From contig DXEW01000025.1 of assembly GCA_019114755.1 (NCBI GenBank), positions 1 through 64,000 of the forward strand: DNA of 64,000 nt, given 5' to 3'. The DNA is from Candidatus Borkfalkia faecavium (GTDB lineage Bacteria > Bacillota > Clostridia > Christensenellales > Borkfalkiaceae). This document shows, piece after piece, positions 8,585-17,737 of the stretch. The position numbers and the translations under genes were made by a program. The number at the start of each line of letters is the position of its first letter. Position 1 is the stretch's first letter. Under the pieces are notes generated by a model. The model did no database searches and was not told where the DNA came from. It saw only the letters and a program-made list of their open reading frames with translations.

Positions 8585-9478
8585 TCAGCCGTCGCCCCGC
8601 TCCTCTTTCGTCTTCCAGATCATGGAAACCGAGCCCGGGCCGACGTGCGAGCCGATGACCGGCCCCATGATGGTGACGTCCGGGCGGAAATTCCAGCGCG
8701 CTTCCACCATATCGGCAAGCTCGTTCGCCTGGTCTTCCGCATCGGTATGCACGATCCACATCATGCGGTCCTCTTCCACGGGCGGGAGTTTCTCCGTCTT
8801 GGCGAGGGTGTAGGCGAACGCCTTTTTCATGCCGCGGCACTTTTCGACGACGGTCAATTTCCCCTCGCGCGTGAACGAGAGCACGGGCTTGACCTGGAGG
8901 AGCGAGCCCGCCGCTGCCGCCACCGCCGACACGCGCCCGCCCTTTTTGAGGTAGAACAGGTCGTTGGCGATGATGCAGTACTGGATGTGCAGGGGGAGGG
9001 CGGAGACGGCATCAAAGGTCTCCTGCAAACTTTTGCCCGCGCCGCGCAGGCGCACCGCCTCTTTGACCAGCGCCCCGCTGCCGATGGTCGCCGCCAGCGA
9101 GTCTACCACCAAAACCTTCGTGCCGGGGTATTTTTCTTCGATGCCGCGCGCGGCGTCCTTGGCGACGTTCGCCGTGGGCGAAAGGCCGCTCGAAAGGCTG
9201 AAATGGATGATCTCCTTCCCCCCTTCTTCGACGATGGCGCGGAAATGCTCGAAATGCTTTTCGTAATTGAGCATGGACGTGCGCGAAAAGCCGCCTTCGC
9301 GCAGCTTGCGGTAAAAATCGACGTATTCGCCGTAGCTTTGGAAGTCGTCGGGCGCTTCCGTAAGGGCGCCGTTTTGTTCCATGATATAGCTCAGGCAGAC
9401 GATGCGGATGCCCTGCGCCTTTACATAGTCTGCGTACAGGTCGCAGGTGGAATCGGATGAAATGACGAAATTTTGCAT
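8585..9478 (-). CDS. DegV family fatty-acid-binding protein (copy 1)
   Basis: A 297-aa DegV protein. In Firmicutes these bind a fatty acid and hand it to fatty-acid kinase FakA for phospholipid synthesis. The N-terminal VISSDSTCDLY and RTSMLNYEKHFEHF motifs and the C-terminal MGPVIGSHVGPGSVSM motif are typical. I chose ATG at 9476-9478, which matches the start of the paralogue at 9612; AGGAG lies 12 bp upstream. It follows copy 2 on the same strand, with which it shares most of its sequence, so a recent tandem duplication is likely. Confidence 0.92.
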   Translation of the reverse strand: MQNFVISSDSTCDLYADYVKAQGIRIVCLSYIMEQNGALTEAPDDFQSYGEYVDFYRKLREGGFSRTSMLNYEKHFEHFRAIVEEGGKEIIHFSLSSGLSPTANVAKDAARGIEEKYPGTKVLVVDSLAATIGSGALVKEAVRLRGAGKSLQETFDAVSALPLHIQYCIIANDLFYLKKGGRVSAVAAAAGSLLQVKPVLSFTREGKLTVVEKCRGMKKAFAYTLAKTEKLPPVEEDRMMWIVHTDAEDQANELADMVEARWNFRPDVTIMGPVIGSHVGPGSVSMIWKTKEERGDG

Positions 9479-9534
9479 GTTCTTTTGTAACTCCTTTTTC
9501 TCTTCTCTCTGCCGCACTTTGCCGCCGGCGCGGG

Positions 9535-9570
9535 AAAAAAGCGCCTCCTGCGGCGGCACGGGAAAGGCGC
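9535..9570 (-). terminator. Terminator between the two degV genes
   Basis: On the minus strand, GCGCCT ... AGGCGC followed by six T residues. It would end or reduce transcription after copy 2. Confidence 0.5.
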
Positions 9571-9611
9571 GCCGCCGCCGCGGTGCGCCCCTTCTATTTT
9601 CGATCATTTGA

Positions 9612-10502
9612 TCAGTCGTTGCGCTCTTCCGCCGTCTTCCACAGCATGGCGACGGCGCCGGGGCCGACGTGCGAGCCGATGACCGGCCCCATGATGGTGA
9701 CGGGCGGGCGGAAATTCCAGCGCGCTTCCACCATGTCCGCAAGCTCGTTGGCCTGCTCTTCCGCATCGGTATGCACGATCCACATGATGCGGTTTTCCTC
9801 CAAGGGGTGGAATTTTTCCGTCTTATCCATGGTGTAGGCAAACGCCTTTTTCATGCCGCGGCACTTTTCGATGACCATCAGTTTTCCGTCGCGCGTGAAC
9901 GAGAGCACGGGTTTGACCTGCAGGAGCGAGCCCGCCACCGCCGCCACCGCAGATACCCTGCCGCCGCGCTTGAGATAATACAGGTCGTTGGCGATGATGG
10001 AATATTGCAGGTGCAGGGGCAGCGCCGTCACGTAAGTATATGCCTCCTGCAGCGTCTTGCCCTCGTCGCGCAGGCGCACCGCCTCTTTGACCAGAGCCCC
10101 CTGCCCGATGGTCGCCGCCAGCGAGTCGACCGCCATCAGGTTGAATTTGGGGAATTCCTGTTTGACGTCCGCCGCCGCCTTCTGCGCCACCGTGACGGTG
10201 GGCGAAAGGCCGCTGGAGATGGTGAAGTGCAGCACGTCTTCCGCGCCCTCTTCCGCCATCTTTTTGAAGTGGGTGTAATGGCTCTCATAATTGAGCATGG
10301 AAGTGCGCGAAAAGGCGCCTTCGCGCAGGGCGCGGTAAAAATCGACGTACTGCGAATATTCGGTAAAATTATCCAAGCCCTCGGTGAACTGCCCGTCTTT
10401 TTCGACGATATATGTAAGGCTGACGAACTTCACGTCGTGCTCGCGAATGTACTGCGCGTATAAGTCGCAGGTGGAGTCCGTCGAAACGATAAATTTTTGC
10501 AT
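9612..10502 (-). CDS. DegV family fatty-acid-binding protein (copy 2)
   Basis: A 296-aa DegV protein, closely similar to the one at 8585 over its whole length (VSTDSTCDLY; SRTSMLNYESHYTHF; MGPVIGSHVGPGAV). The likely ATG is 10500-10502 with AAGGG nine bases upstream; a second ATG two codons earlier is closer to that site. It has a strong promoter of its own. Two tandem DegV proteins could have different fatty-acid preferences, as reported for multiple FakB proteins in other Firmicutes (inference). Confidence 0.92.
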   Translation of the reverse strand: MQKFIVSTDSTCDLYAQYIREHDVKFVSLTYIVEKDGQFTEGLDNFTEYSQYVDFYRALREGAFSRTSMLNYESHYTHFKKMAEEGAEDVLHFTISSGLSPTVTVAQKAAADVKQEFPKFNLMAVDSLAATIGQGALVKEAVRLRDEGKTLQEAYTYVTALPLHLQYSIIANDLYYLKRGGRVSAVAAVAGSLLQVKPVLSFTRDGKLMVIEKCRGMKKAFAYTMDKTEKFHPLEENRIMWIVHTDAEEQANELADMVEARWNFRPPVTIMGPVIGSHVGPGAVAMLWKTAEERND

Positions 10503-10540
10503 GGTCATTGCCCTTGTCACAATTTTTTATGTCTTTGTTA

Positions 10541-10570
10541 ATTATACCACACATCGTTCGCTTTTGTAAA
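10541..10570 (-). promoter_or_regulatory. degV copy 2 promoter
   Basis: On the minus strand TTTACA (10565-10570), an 18-bp spacer and TATAAT (10541-10546). It diverges from the phosphohexomutase promoter. Confidence 0.55.
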
Positions 10571-10670
10571 CAAACTAAACGGTCATTTTGCGTTTTTCAC
10601 AAAAAAAGCAACTGCAGACACAGCATTTGTACAATATAATAAAAAAACGCACATTATTTTCAAAAATGAC

Positions 10671-10699
10671 TTGATAATCACGCCTTTATCCTTTATAAT
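10671..10699 (+). promoter_or_regulatory. Phosphohexomutase-transketolase promoter
   Basis: TTGATA (10671-10676), a 17-bp spacer and TATAAT (10694-10699), giving a leader of about 25 nt. Confidence 0.65.
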
Positions 10700-10729
10700 A
10701 GAAGGCAGAGAATTATTTTGGAGGGAACT

Positions 10730-12256
10730 ATGGAGCAAAGCGACTGGATGAAACTCAAGAGCGGCACAGACGTGCGCGGCGTGGCGCTGGAGGGGGTGCC
10801 CGGCGAGGAGGTCAACCTGACGGACGAAGCGGTGACGGGCATCATGAAGGCATTCTGCGCCTGGGCGGCGCAAAGGTGCGGCAAAGAGAAGCTGACCATC
10901 GCCATCGGGCACGATTCGCGCCTGTCGGCGGGCCGCATTTCGGCGTGCGCCGTCAAGGCGGTGACGGAGAGCGGGTGCGACGCCATCGTCACGGGCCTCT
11001 CCTCCACCCCTTCGATGTTCATGCTGCTGCAGGAAGAGGATATCGGCGCCGACGCATCGGTGATGATCACGGCAAGCCACCTCCCCTTCAATAAAAACGG
11101 TCTGAAATTTTTCACCCCCGAGGGCGGGCTGGAAGGCAAAGACATTGCCGACATCCTCGCCATGGCGGCGGAAGGCGCGGCGCTTTCTGGCAGCGGCTGC
11201 GTGCGCGAGCTTTGCTATATCGACCGCTACAGCGAAGGGCTGGTGCGCTTCGTGCGCGAAAAGACGGGGCAGGATCGGCCCCTCGCCGGCAAAAAGATCG
11301 TGGTGGACGCCGGCAACGGCGCGGGCGGCTTTTATGTGGACAAGGTATTGAAGCCCCTAGGCGCGGACACGGAGGGCAGCCAGTTTTTGGAGCCCGACGG
11401 GAACTTCCCCAACCATATCCCCAACCCCGAAGACAAGAAGGCGATGCACGCCATCTCGCAGCGGGTCAAGGAGACGGGCGCGGACTTCGGCATCATCTTC
11501 GATACCGACGTAGACCGCGCCGGCGCCGTGGACAAACAGGGGGAAGAGATCAACCGCAACCGGCTCATCGCCCTCATCTCCGCCATCCTGCTGCAAGAAA
11601 AGAGCGGCACCATCGTCACCGACTCGGTGACCAGCGACGGGCTGACCGCCTTCATCGAGAGCCGCGGCGGAAAACACTGCCGCTATAAGCGCGGCTACCG
11701 CAACGTCATCGACAAGGCGAAGGAGCTGAACGCCGCGGGAGAGTACTCTCCCCTCGCCATCGAGACCAGCGGGCACGCGGCGCTGATGGAAAATTATTTT
11801 CTGGACGACGGCGCCTACCTGGTGACGCGCATCCTCGTGTCGCTGGCGCAGCTTTCCAAGGAAGGGAAGGACATCGGCGACCTCATCGCGGACCTCCCCG
11901 AACCTGCCGAAGCCGCCGAAGTGCGGCTGGGCTTTACCACCCTCGGCAAACAGGACTTCAAGAACAACGGCAACTTCGCCATCCGCGAATTGCAGCTGCG
12001 CGTGCCCGACCTGCCCGGCATGACGCTGGCGGCGGAGAACTTTGAAGGGGTGCGCATCAACTTCGACAAAGACCACGGCGACGGCTGGGCGCTCGTGCGC
12101 ATGAGCCTGCACGAGCCCATCATGCCCATCAACTTTGAGAGCAATTCCAAGGGCGGGTGCTGCGTGATCGCCAACGAGCTGATCGCCCTGCTTGCCCCCT
12201 ATACGGGCGACATCGACCTGACGAACCTGCAAAATTATGCGGGTACTTCCCATTAA
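10730..12256 (+). CDS. Phosphomannomutase/phosphoglucomutase family protein
   Basis: A 508-aa alpha-D-phosphohexomutase that should interconvert 1- and 6-phosphosugars. The phosphoserine loop is ITASHLP (Ser116), the metal loop DTDVDRAG and the sugar loop ETSGHAAL. These deviate from the usual TASHNP and DGDGDR, and the phosphate-binding loop reads SLHEPIMPINFES rather than SGTEP. Substrate use may therefore differ from classical phosphomannomutase. ATG at 10730 follows GGAGGGAACT. Transketolase follows 24 bp downstream, so the pair is probably an operon linking sugar phosphates to the pentose pathway. Confidence 0.85.
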   Translation: MEQSDWMKLKSGTDVRGVALEGVPGEEVNLTDEAVTGIMKAFCAWAAQRCGKEKLTIAIGHDSRLSAGRISACAVKAVTESGCDAIVTGLSSTPSMFMLLQEEDIGADASVMITASHLPFNKNGLKFFTPEGGLEGKDIADILAMAAEGAALSGSGCVRELCYIDRYSEGLVRFVREKTGQDRPLAGKKIVVDAGNGAGGFYVDKVLKPLGADTEGSQFLEPDGNFPNHIPNPEDKKAMHAISQRVKETGADFGIIFDTDVDRAGAVDKQGEEINRNRLIALISAILLQEKSGTIVTDSVTSDGLTAFIESRGGKHCRYKRGYRNVIDKAKELNAAGEYSPLAIETSGHAALMENYFLDDGAYLVTRILVSLAQLSKEGKDIGDLIADLPEPAEAAEVRLGFTTLGKQDFKNNGNFAIRELQLRVPDLPGMTLAAENFEGVRINFDKDHGDGWALVRMSLHEPIMPINFESNSKGGCCVIANELIALLAPYTGDIDLTNLQNYAGTSH

Positions 12257-12280
12257 AATCAATAAAGGAGATAAAATATC

Positions 12281-14257
12281 ATGAACGTGCAGCAACAGAC
12301 AGTCAACGCCATCCGCGTACTTTCCGCGGAGGCGATCCAGAAGGCGAATTCGGGCCACCCCGGGCTCCCCTTGGGCAGCGCCCCCATCGGGTACACCATC
12401 TTTGCCGACTTTTTGAAGTTCAACCCCAAAGACACCAAGTGGGACGACAGAGACCGCTTCGTGCTCTCGGCGGGGCACGGTTCCATGCTCGACTATTCCC
12501 TCTTGTACCTGTTCGGCTATGACGTTTCCAAAGAGGATCTGATGAACTTCCGCCAGCTGGGCTACAAGACGCCAGGGCATCCCGAATACGGCCACACGCC
12601 CGGCATCGAGACGACGACGGGCCCGCTCGGCCAGGGCATCGCCAACGCCGTGGGCATGGCGGTGGCGGAGGCGCACCTCGCGGCGGTATTCAACCGCGAA
12701 GGGTACCCGGTCGTCGATCACTACACCTATGTGTTGTGCGGCGACGGCTGTTTGGAAGAGGGCATCTCGTACGAGGCGTGCTCGTTTGCGGGCACCCATA
12801 AGCTGGGCAAGCTCATCCTCTTTTACGACGACAACGACATCACCATCGAAGGCAATACCGACATCACCTTCAAAGAAGACGTGGCGATGCGCTTCAAGGC
12901 GCAGGGCTGGCAGGTGCTGCGCGTAGACGACGCCAACAACTTAGACCTTTTGAAGCGCGCCATCCGCAAGGCGAAGGCGGATACGGAGCATCCTTCCATC
13001 ATCATCTGCAAGACCATCATCGGCTACGGCTCTCCCCTGGCGGGCTCGCACGAGTGCCACGGCTCGCCCCTGGGCAAAGAGAATTTGCAGAAGCTGAAGG
13101 AAAACCTCGGCTGGACGTGCGAACCCTTCGAGATCCCCGCGGAAGTGGCGGAGCACTGCGCCGCCATCGCCCGCCGCGGCGCTTCCCGCCAGGGCAAGTG
13201 GAAGAAGCTGTTCAAGGAATACGAACAGGCGTACCCCGAACTTGCGGCACAGTACAAGCTGTTCATGAGCGGCGAACTGCCCGACCTCAAGAACAACGCC
13301 TCGCTGTTTGAATTTGCCAAGCCCGACGCCACCCGCAACACCAGCTTCGGGGTGCTGAACAAGCTCGCCGACCTCATCCCCAACCTCATCGGCGGCTCGG
13401 CAGACCTCGCGCCTTCCAATAAATCGAACATGAAAAAGCGCGGCGACTTTTCCGCCGACGACAAGAGCGGCTCGAACATGCACTTCGGCATCCGCGAGCA
13501 CGCCATGGCTGCCATCACCAACGGCATGCAGCTGCACGGCGGCCTGAAATGCTACTGCGCCACCTTCTTCATCTTCTCTGACTACATGAAGCACGCCATG
13601 CGCCTCTCCGCGCTCATGCACCTGCCCGTCACCTACATTTTGACCCACGACTCCATCGGCGTGGGCGAAGACGGCCCCACGCACGAGCCCGTGGAACAGC
13701 TCATCGCCCTGCGCTCCATCCCCAACATGAAGGTGTACCGCCCCGCCGACGGCAAAGAGACGACGGCGGCATGGATCTCTGCCCTCACGGGCACTTCGCC
13801 CACCTGCCTGGTGCTCACCCGCCAGAACCTGCCCCAGTACGAAAATTCGGGCCTGGAAGCGCTCAAGGGCGGCTACATCCTCGCCGACAGCGAAAAGAGT
13901 GTGCCCGACGTGCTGCTCATCGCCAGCGGTTCGGAAGTGGAGCAGTGCATGCAGGCGAAAGAGATCCTGAAAGGCAAGGGCGTAGACGCGCGCGTCGTCT
14001 CCATGCCCTGCATGGAGGAATTTGAAAAGCAGCCGCAGTCGTACAAAGACGAGGTGCTGCCGCCCGAGGTGAAGGCGCGCGTGTGCGTGGAAGCCGCGTC
14101 CCCCTACTCTTGGTACAAATACGCGGGCGACGCCGGCGAGATCATCGGCATGACCACCTTCGGCGCCTCCGGCCCCGCGAACAAGCTGTTTGAGATGTTC
14201 GGCTTCACGGCGGACAACGTGGTGGAAAAGGCGTTCCGCTCCCTCAACAAAGTATAA
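12281..14257 (+). CDS. tkt: Transketolase
   Basis: A 658-aa thiamine-diphosphate enzyme that moves two-carbon units between sugar phosphates in the pentose phosphate pathway. The substrate motifs SGHPGLPLG and GPLGQG, the ThDP motif CGDGCLEEG, and the pyrimidine-domain stretch TYILTHDSIGVGEDGPTHEP are present. AAGGAGATAAAATATC precedes the ATG. It is cotranscribed with the phosphohexomutase and ends at a strong terminator. Confidence 0.96.
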   Translation: MNVQQQTVNAIRVLSAEAIQKANSGHPGLPLGSAPIGYTIFADFLKFNPKDTKWDDRDRFVLSAGHGSMLDYSLLYLFGYDVSKEDLMNFRQLGYKTPGHPEYGHTPGIETTTGPLGQGIANAVGMAVAEAHLAAVFNREGYPVVDHYTYVLCGDGCLEEGISYEACSFAGTHKLGKLILFYDDNDITIEGNTDITFKEDVAMRFKAQGWQVLRVDDANNLDLLKRAIRKAKADTEHPSIIICKTIIGYGSPLAGSHECHGSPLGKENLQKLKENLGWTCEPFEIPAEVAEHCAAIARRGASRQGKWKKLFKEYEQAYPELAAQYKLFMSGELPDLKNNASLFEFAKPDATRNTSFGVLNKLADLIPNLIGGSADLAPSNKSNMKKRGDFSADDKSGSNMHFGIREHAMAAITNGMQLHGGLKCYCATFFIFSDYMKHAMRLSALMHLPVTYILTHDSIGVGEDGPTHEPVEQLIALRSIPNMKVYRPADGKETTAAWISALTGTSPTCLVLTRQNLPQYENSGLEALKGGYILADSEKSVPDVLLIASGSEVEQCMQAKEILKGKGVDARVVSMPCMEEFEKQPQSYKDEVLPPEVKARVCVEAASPYSWYKYAGDAGEIIGMTTFGASGPANKLFEMFGFTADNVVEKAFRSLNKV

Positions 14258-14303
14258 GCCCTGCGGCGAACGCGCTGCGGGATAATACGCCATAAAATAT
14301 GCG

Positions 14304-14338
14304 CGGGGCGGCAGGTATCACCTGCCGCCCCGTTTCTT
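14304..14338 (+). terminator. Transketolase terminator
   Basis: A perfect 13-bp stem CGGGGCGGCAGGT with its complement around a 3-nt loop, then TTTCTT. Confidence 0.85.
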
Positions 14339-14467
14339 ATGCTCTGTCTTTTACATCCGATCGCCGCAAACAAGGGCGAATTATGCCACACATAGTACTT
14401 GATATACGGGCAAAAAGTGCACCGCTGCGCGGCAAAACGAGGTGTGCAGGCGCAAAAACGCCTATTA

Positions 14468-14595
14468 TCAGACGGCGGCGCAGAAGCAACTCTCCTCTAT
14501 ACGGACGCCGGACGGCGGCGCAAAAAACCGCCCCCTTCGCTTAGACGGCGGCGCAAAAAACCGCCGCCTTCGCTTAAACGACGGCGCAGAAGCGC
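14468..14595. repeat. Copies of the lipoprotein-gene 3' end
   Basis: The GACGGCGGCGCA motif recurs at about 14471, 14511 and 14544, before the real gene end (AACGACGGCGCA at 14577). The 33-bp units 14511-14543 and 14544-14576 differ at one position, and the second includes the real stop codon. Confidence 0.85.
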
Positions 14596-15011
14596 AGCAC
14601 GACCGCCTTGCCGCAGACGCGCGCCGAGAGGGTGAAGGCGCCTTTCTGCAGGCAGGTGACGGCGCGGCGCACCTCTCCCCCGTAGGAGAGGGAAAATTCC
14701 AGCCTGCCCGTTCCTTCGTCGTACACATAACTGCCGCCGGTGCGGAGGCTCTTTTTGGAGCGCAGGCGCACTTCCGCCGTAAATCTCCCCTCCTCCCCCA
14801 AAGTGACGACGATGCCGCCGAGGCGGGGGAGCATGTCTTCGCCGCCCCAGCGCGCCTCTTCGCAGCGATATTCCCCCTGCCAGGGGCGGGCAAATTCGCG
14901 CAGGCTGCTCAGCTGCTGCACGCCGCAGCCGCCTGCAGCAAAAACGAAGGCGACGGCGAGCAGCGCCGCGGCAATTTTCAGATACGGAAGGCGTTTCTGC
15001 GTCAAATTCAT
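14574..15011 (-). CDS. Small predicted lipoprotein
   Basis: A 145-aa protein of unknown function. The start MNLTQKRLPYLKIAAALLAV begins a signal peptide ending in a lipobox-like AAGGC, so the mature protein should be lipid-anchored outside the membrane. The rest is predicted mostly beta-sheet. ATG at 15009-15011 has only a weak GGGAT ribosome site; longer readings upstream overlap the ProB-like gene antisense and are rejected. It is monocistronic and divergent from the kinase gene. Confidence 0.7.
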   Translation of the reverse strand: MNLTQKRLPYLKIAAALLAVAFVFAAGGCGVQQLSSLREFARPWQGEYRCEEARWGGEDMLPRLGGIVVTLGEEGRFTAEVRLRSKKSLRTGGSYVYDEGTGRLEFSLSYGGEVRRAVTCLQKGAFTLSARVCGKAVVLRFCAVV

Positions 15012-15040
15012 TTGATTTTTATCCCGCAAACCGATATAAT
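15012..15040 (+). promoter_or_regulatory. Promoter of ProB-like kinase gene
   Basis: TTGATT (15012-15017), a 17-bp spacer and TATAAT (15035-15040). The -35 box abuts the start codon of the divergent lipoprotein gene. Confidence 0.65.
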
Positions 15041-15116
15041 ATGGTAAGAAAGAAAACATCTCGCCCAAAGAGTATGCGCCCCCTGCGGGCAGCCTATGCG
15101 CGGGAGAGGGAGCTTT

Positions 15117-15938
15117 ATGAAATTCGACGTGGAACTGGTGGGCAAGATCGGCTCGATGGCGCTCATCGACAAGCAGGACAACATCATCGACTATACGCGG
15201 GTGGCGCGCCTTTCGCGCGAGCTCAAGCCCGGCTATATCTGGGTATCCAGCGGCGCTACCGAGATCGGCCGCCTCGACTACATCATGCGCGCGGGGCACG
15301 AACTGCCCGACACCGAAGAGGCGAAGGCGGACTATTCCGCCCAGGGGCAGGCGATACTCATGCAGACCTACCGCCAGTTCGTAGACAGCAAGTATTCGGT
15401 GCGGCAGATATTGGTGGAGCACCACCACTTCAACGACCCCGTCAAGAGCGCGAACATCCGCGCCCTGCTGCTGCGCTGCCGCGAGCAGAACGCCATCCCC
15501 ATCATCAACTACAACGACGCCGTGTCGCAGTCTGAAAACCGCCGCATGGAGATCTCTGCCCTGTCAAAATCGATGATCAAGGTACACGAGTGCATCGACA
15601 ACGACGAGACGGCGGCGCTGGTGGCCTGTTTGGTGAAGGCGAAAACGCTGCTCATCCTCACCAGCGTGGACGGCATCTACGCCGACCCGCACGACCCTTC
15701 GACGCTGATCGAAGAGATCGCGGGCAAAGACGCCTACGAGCTGACGGAGAACATCGAACACGCCAAGCAGTGCTGCGAGGGCGCTTCCCGCAAGGGCGCC
15801 AACGGCGCCAAGGCGAAGCTGGAATATGTAAAGGAAGCGGCGGCGCAGGGCACGCAGGTGCTCATCGCCAACGCGGAATATTCCATCCGCGAAATTTTAG
15901 CGGGCGGGGTGAAATGCACGCGCATCCGCATCCGCTGA
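15117..15938 (+). CDS. Amino-acid kinase family protein, glutamate 5-kinase-like
   Basis: A 273-aa protein of the amino-acid kinase fold. It has the N-terminal VGKIGSMAL lysine loop, VSSGATEIG, AQGQAILMQTYRQF and IPIINYNDAV, all in the order found in ProB, and LILTSVDGIYADP near the ATP site. There is no C-terminal PUA domain. ATG at 15117 follows GGGAGAGGGAG. No proA lies nearby, so a role in proline synthesis is not assured; the substrate may be another acyl or phosphoryl acceptor. Confidence 0.75.
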   Translation: MKFDVELVGKIGSMALIDKQDNIIDYTRVARLSRELKPGYIWVSSGATEIGRLDYIMRAGHELPDTEEAKADYSAQGQAILMQTYRQFVDSKYSVRQILVEHHHFNDPVKSANIRALLLRCREQNAIPIINYNDAVSQSENRRMEISALSKSMIKVHECIDNDETAALVACLVKAKTLLILTSVDGIYADPHDPSTLIEEIAGKDAYELTENIEHAKQCCEGASRKGANGAKAKLEYVKEAAAQGTQVLIANAEYSIREILAGGVKCTRIRIR

Positions 15939-16087
15939 ATGCGCGGCGCGCCTGCACAAAAATACACTTGCGGCCGGGCGGCGCAAGACTTTGATACGAG
16001 CGCGCCTTGGCGCGGGGTTGGGATACTTGCGCGCCGATCTATACGGGGCTTTGAAAGCGCGCCCGGGGCGCGGGGAGGAAAAGAGAT

Positions 16088-16543
16088 ATGAGCAAAGAAA
16101 ATAAGCCGCAGGGCGAAGGGAACGGCCTGCGCACTGCAGGCACCGTGCTGACGGTGGTCAGTTTCATCATATTCATCGCCGGGATCGTGTGCGGTTTTTT
16201 CAACATGGCGGGAGGCCCTTCCGCCATGATACCCCTTGTGTTTATCTGCTGCTTCGTCGGCGTGATCCTCTCCGCCATCGGCAACGCCTTGAAGCGCAGA
16301 GCCGTGCGCTCGGCGCCGGCACGGACGCTGACCGTCGTCTCCGCGCCTGCCGAAGCGCGGGAAACGGAGCGGGCGGAAGAGGCGCGAAAAGGGCTGACCT
16401 GCCCCCACTGCGGCATGCGCAACAATGCCGACTCGGAATTTTGCGCCAACTGCGGGGCGTCGCTCCACCGCAAGTGCCCTTTTTGCGGCGAAGAGGTGTC
16501 TTTGACCGCCAAATTCTGCGACCACTGCGGAAAAAAGCTGTAG
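16088..16543 (+). CDS. Membrane protein with C-terminal double zinc ribbon
   Basis: A 151-aa protein with two predicted membrane helices (about residues 17-40 and 47-66) and two CPxC-type zinc ribbons at the C-terminus: CPHCGMRNN...CANCGAS and CPFCGEE...CDHCGKK. Such ribbons usually mediate protein contacts. Function is unknown. GGGGAGG lies about 10 bp before the ATG. It may share the ProB-like transcript and ends at a terminator. Confidence 0.85.
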   Translation: MSKENKPQGEGNGLRTAGTVLTVVSFIIFIAGIVCGFFNMAGGPSAMIPLVFICCFVGVILSAIGNALKRRAVRSAPARTLTVVSAPAEARETERAEEARKGLTCPHCGMRNNADSEFCANCGASLHRKCPFCGEEVSLTAKFCDHCGKKL

Positions 16544-16607
16544 ACCCCGCGGCAAGCCGAACCGCAATATCCGCAGCAGGTCGAGGTACATTACATAACA
16601 AACCGAA

Positions 16608-16638
16608 CGGGCGCACGATCGTGCGCCCGCTTCTTTTT
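16608..16638 (+). terminator. Terminator after zinc-ribbon gene
   Basis: CGGGCGCACGA with its perfect complement, then CTTCTTTTT. Confidence 0.8.
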
Positions 16639-16643
16639 CTCCG

Positions 16644-16698
16644 AAAGGTATTTTCAAAACGTTACTTTCCCAAAGGTATTTCCGAACGTTATTCCGCC
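16644..16698. repeat. Degenerate copy of the YjzC-like gene 3' end
   Basis: AAAGGTATTT(T/C)C(A/G)AA(A)ACGTTA occurs at 16644-16665 and at 16672-16692 (period 28, one indel). The second copy carries the real stop codon. Confidence 0.6.
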
Positions 16699-16838
16699 TC
16701 GTAATGGCAGCCGCTCATCTGCGTGGGCGGAAGCGTTTCGCCTTCGCGCATATACACGCTGCCGATGACCTTGCCTTCGGGGCTGATGACCTTGTAATTC
16801 GCCGACTTGGGCGCGGTATCGCCGGAATTGAGTTTCAT
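16689..16838 (-). CDS. YjzC-like small protein
   Basis: A 49-aa protein resembling the YjzC family of small Firmicute proteins (SGDTAPKSANYKV, then REGETLPPTQ). Function is unknown. A perfect AGGAGGTGATTTGT ribosome site precedes ATG at 16836-16838, which is the main reason to accept so short a gene. Confidence 0.75.
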   Translation of the reverse strand: MKLNSGDTAPKSANYKVISPEGKVIGSVYMREGETLPPTQMSGCHYEAE

Positions 16839-16969
16839 ACAAATCACCTCCTGTTGAAACTGCCGCCAGTATGTGCGGAACGGAAGCGCTTTATGCATCC
16901 GAAAATTTTTCGGCAAAGGCGGGCGCGCACAAGATCGCCCATGCGGCACGAAAGCGAAGCCTGCAAAAT

Positions 16970-17737
16970 TCAGCGCAGAAAACTCTGCACCGCCAGGAGG
17001 ACGCCCGCGAGGATGAACAGATAGACGGCGAAACCGCGCAGACCTTTTTCCCGCAGCAGGCGCTGCATCCGCCGCAGGCAGGCAAAGCCGCAGAGGGCGG
17101 CGCACGCCGTGCCGACGGCAAGGCTCTGCCAGGAAACGCCCGCCGCGATCCCTTCCGAAAACAACAGCTCCGCGGCGATCGCCCCGGCGATGACGGGGAT
17201 GCTCATCAGAAAGGAAAAGTCTGCCGCCTCCTCGCGCGAAAGGCCCGCAAACACGCCCGCGGCGAAGGTGGTACCGCTGCGCGACAGCCCGGGGATGACG
17301 GCGAGCGCCTGCGCGCAGCCGACAAAGAGCGCCCTGCCCGCCCACAGAGGCCGAATCGGATACCCCCGCCGCAGCCGATGTTCGCAGGCGAGCAGCAGCA
17401 GGGCGGTGCAGGCGAAGGAGAGCCACAAAAACCTGCCGCCAAAGAAGAGGGCGTCCAGCGCGTCGTGCAGCAGCACGCCCGCCAGCCCCGCGGGCAGGGT
17501 GGCGAGGGCGAGCAGCAGCCACTGCCGCAGCCGCAGGCGCAGAAGCTTGGGCAGGTACGCCGCCACGACGGCGGCAAGCGTGCCCGCGTGCAGCATGACG
17601 CCGAGGAACATATCCGCCCCGCCCGTATCCGCGCCCAAAAGCCGCTCGAACAGCAGCAGGTGCCCGCTGGACGAGACGGGCAAAAATTCGCAGGCGCCCT
17701 GCACGATGCCCAGGACCGCCGCCTTCCAGATCTCCAT
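16970..17737 (-). CDS. uppP: Undecaprenyl-diphosphatase
   Basis: A 255-aa integral membrane phosphatase of the UppP/BacA family that recycles undecaprenyl diphosphate for wall synthesis and gives bacitracin tolerance. The two family motifs are present: PVSSSGHLLLFE and IPGLSRSGTTFAAG. About seven membrane helices are visible. ATG at 17735-17737 follows GGGGAGAGGT; longer upstream readings are ignored. It lies downstream of the panE-like terminator and should have its own weak promoter. Confidence 0.95.
   Translation of the reverse strand: MEIWKAAVLGIVQGACEFLPVSSSGHLLLFERLLGADTGGADMFLGVMLHAGTLAAVVAAYLPKLLRLRLRQWLLLALATLPAGLAGVLLHDALDALFFGGRFLWLSFACTALLLLACEHRLRRGYPIRPLWAGRALFVGCAQALAVIPGLSRSGTTFAAGVFAGLSREEAADFSFLMSIPVIAGAIAAELLFSEGIAAGVSWQSLAVGTACAALCGFACLRRMQRLLREKGLRGFAVYLFILAGVLLAVQSFLR

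Noticed and set aside
8585..9841. Longer start for degV copy 1 giving 418 aa
   Set aside because: The extra N-terminus overlaps the end of deg copy 2 in another frame and lacks DegV sequence; the paralogue starts at the same residue as the chosen ATG.
14373..14400. Similarity of TTATGCC..(G/C)CATAGTACT here to 4634-4652
   Set aside because: Only about 16 bases match and no third copy is seen in the window, so it may be chance.
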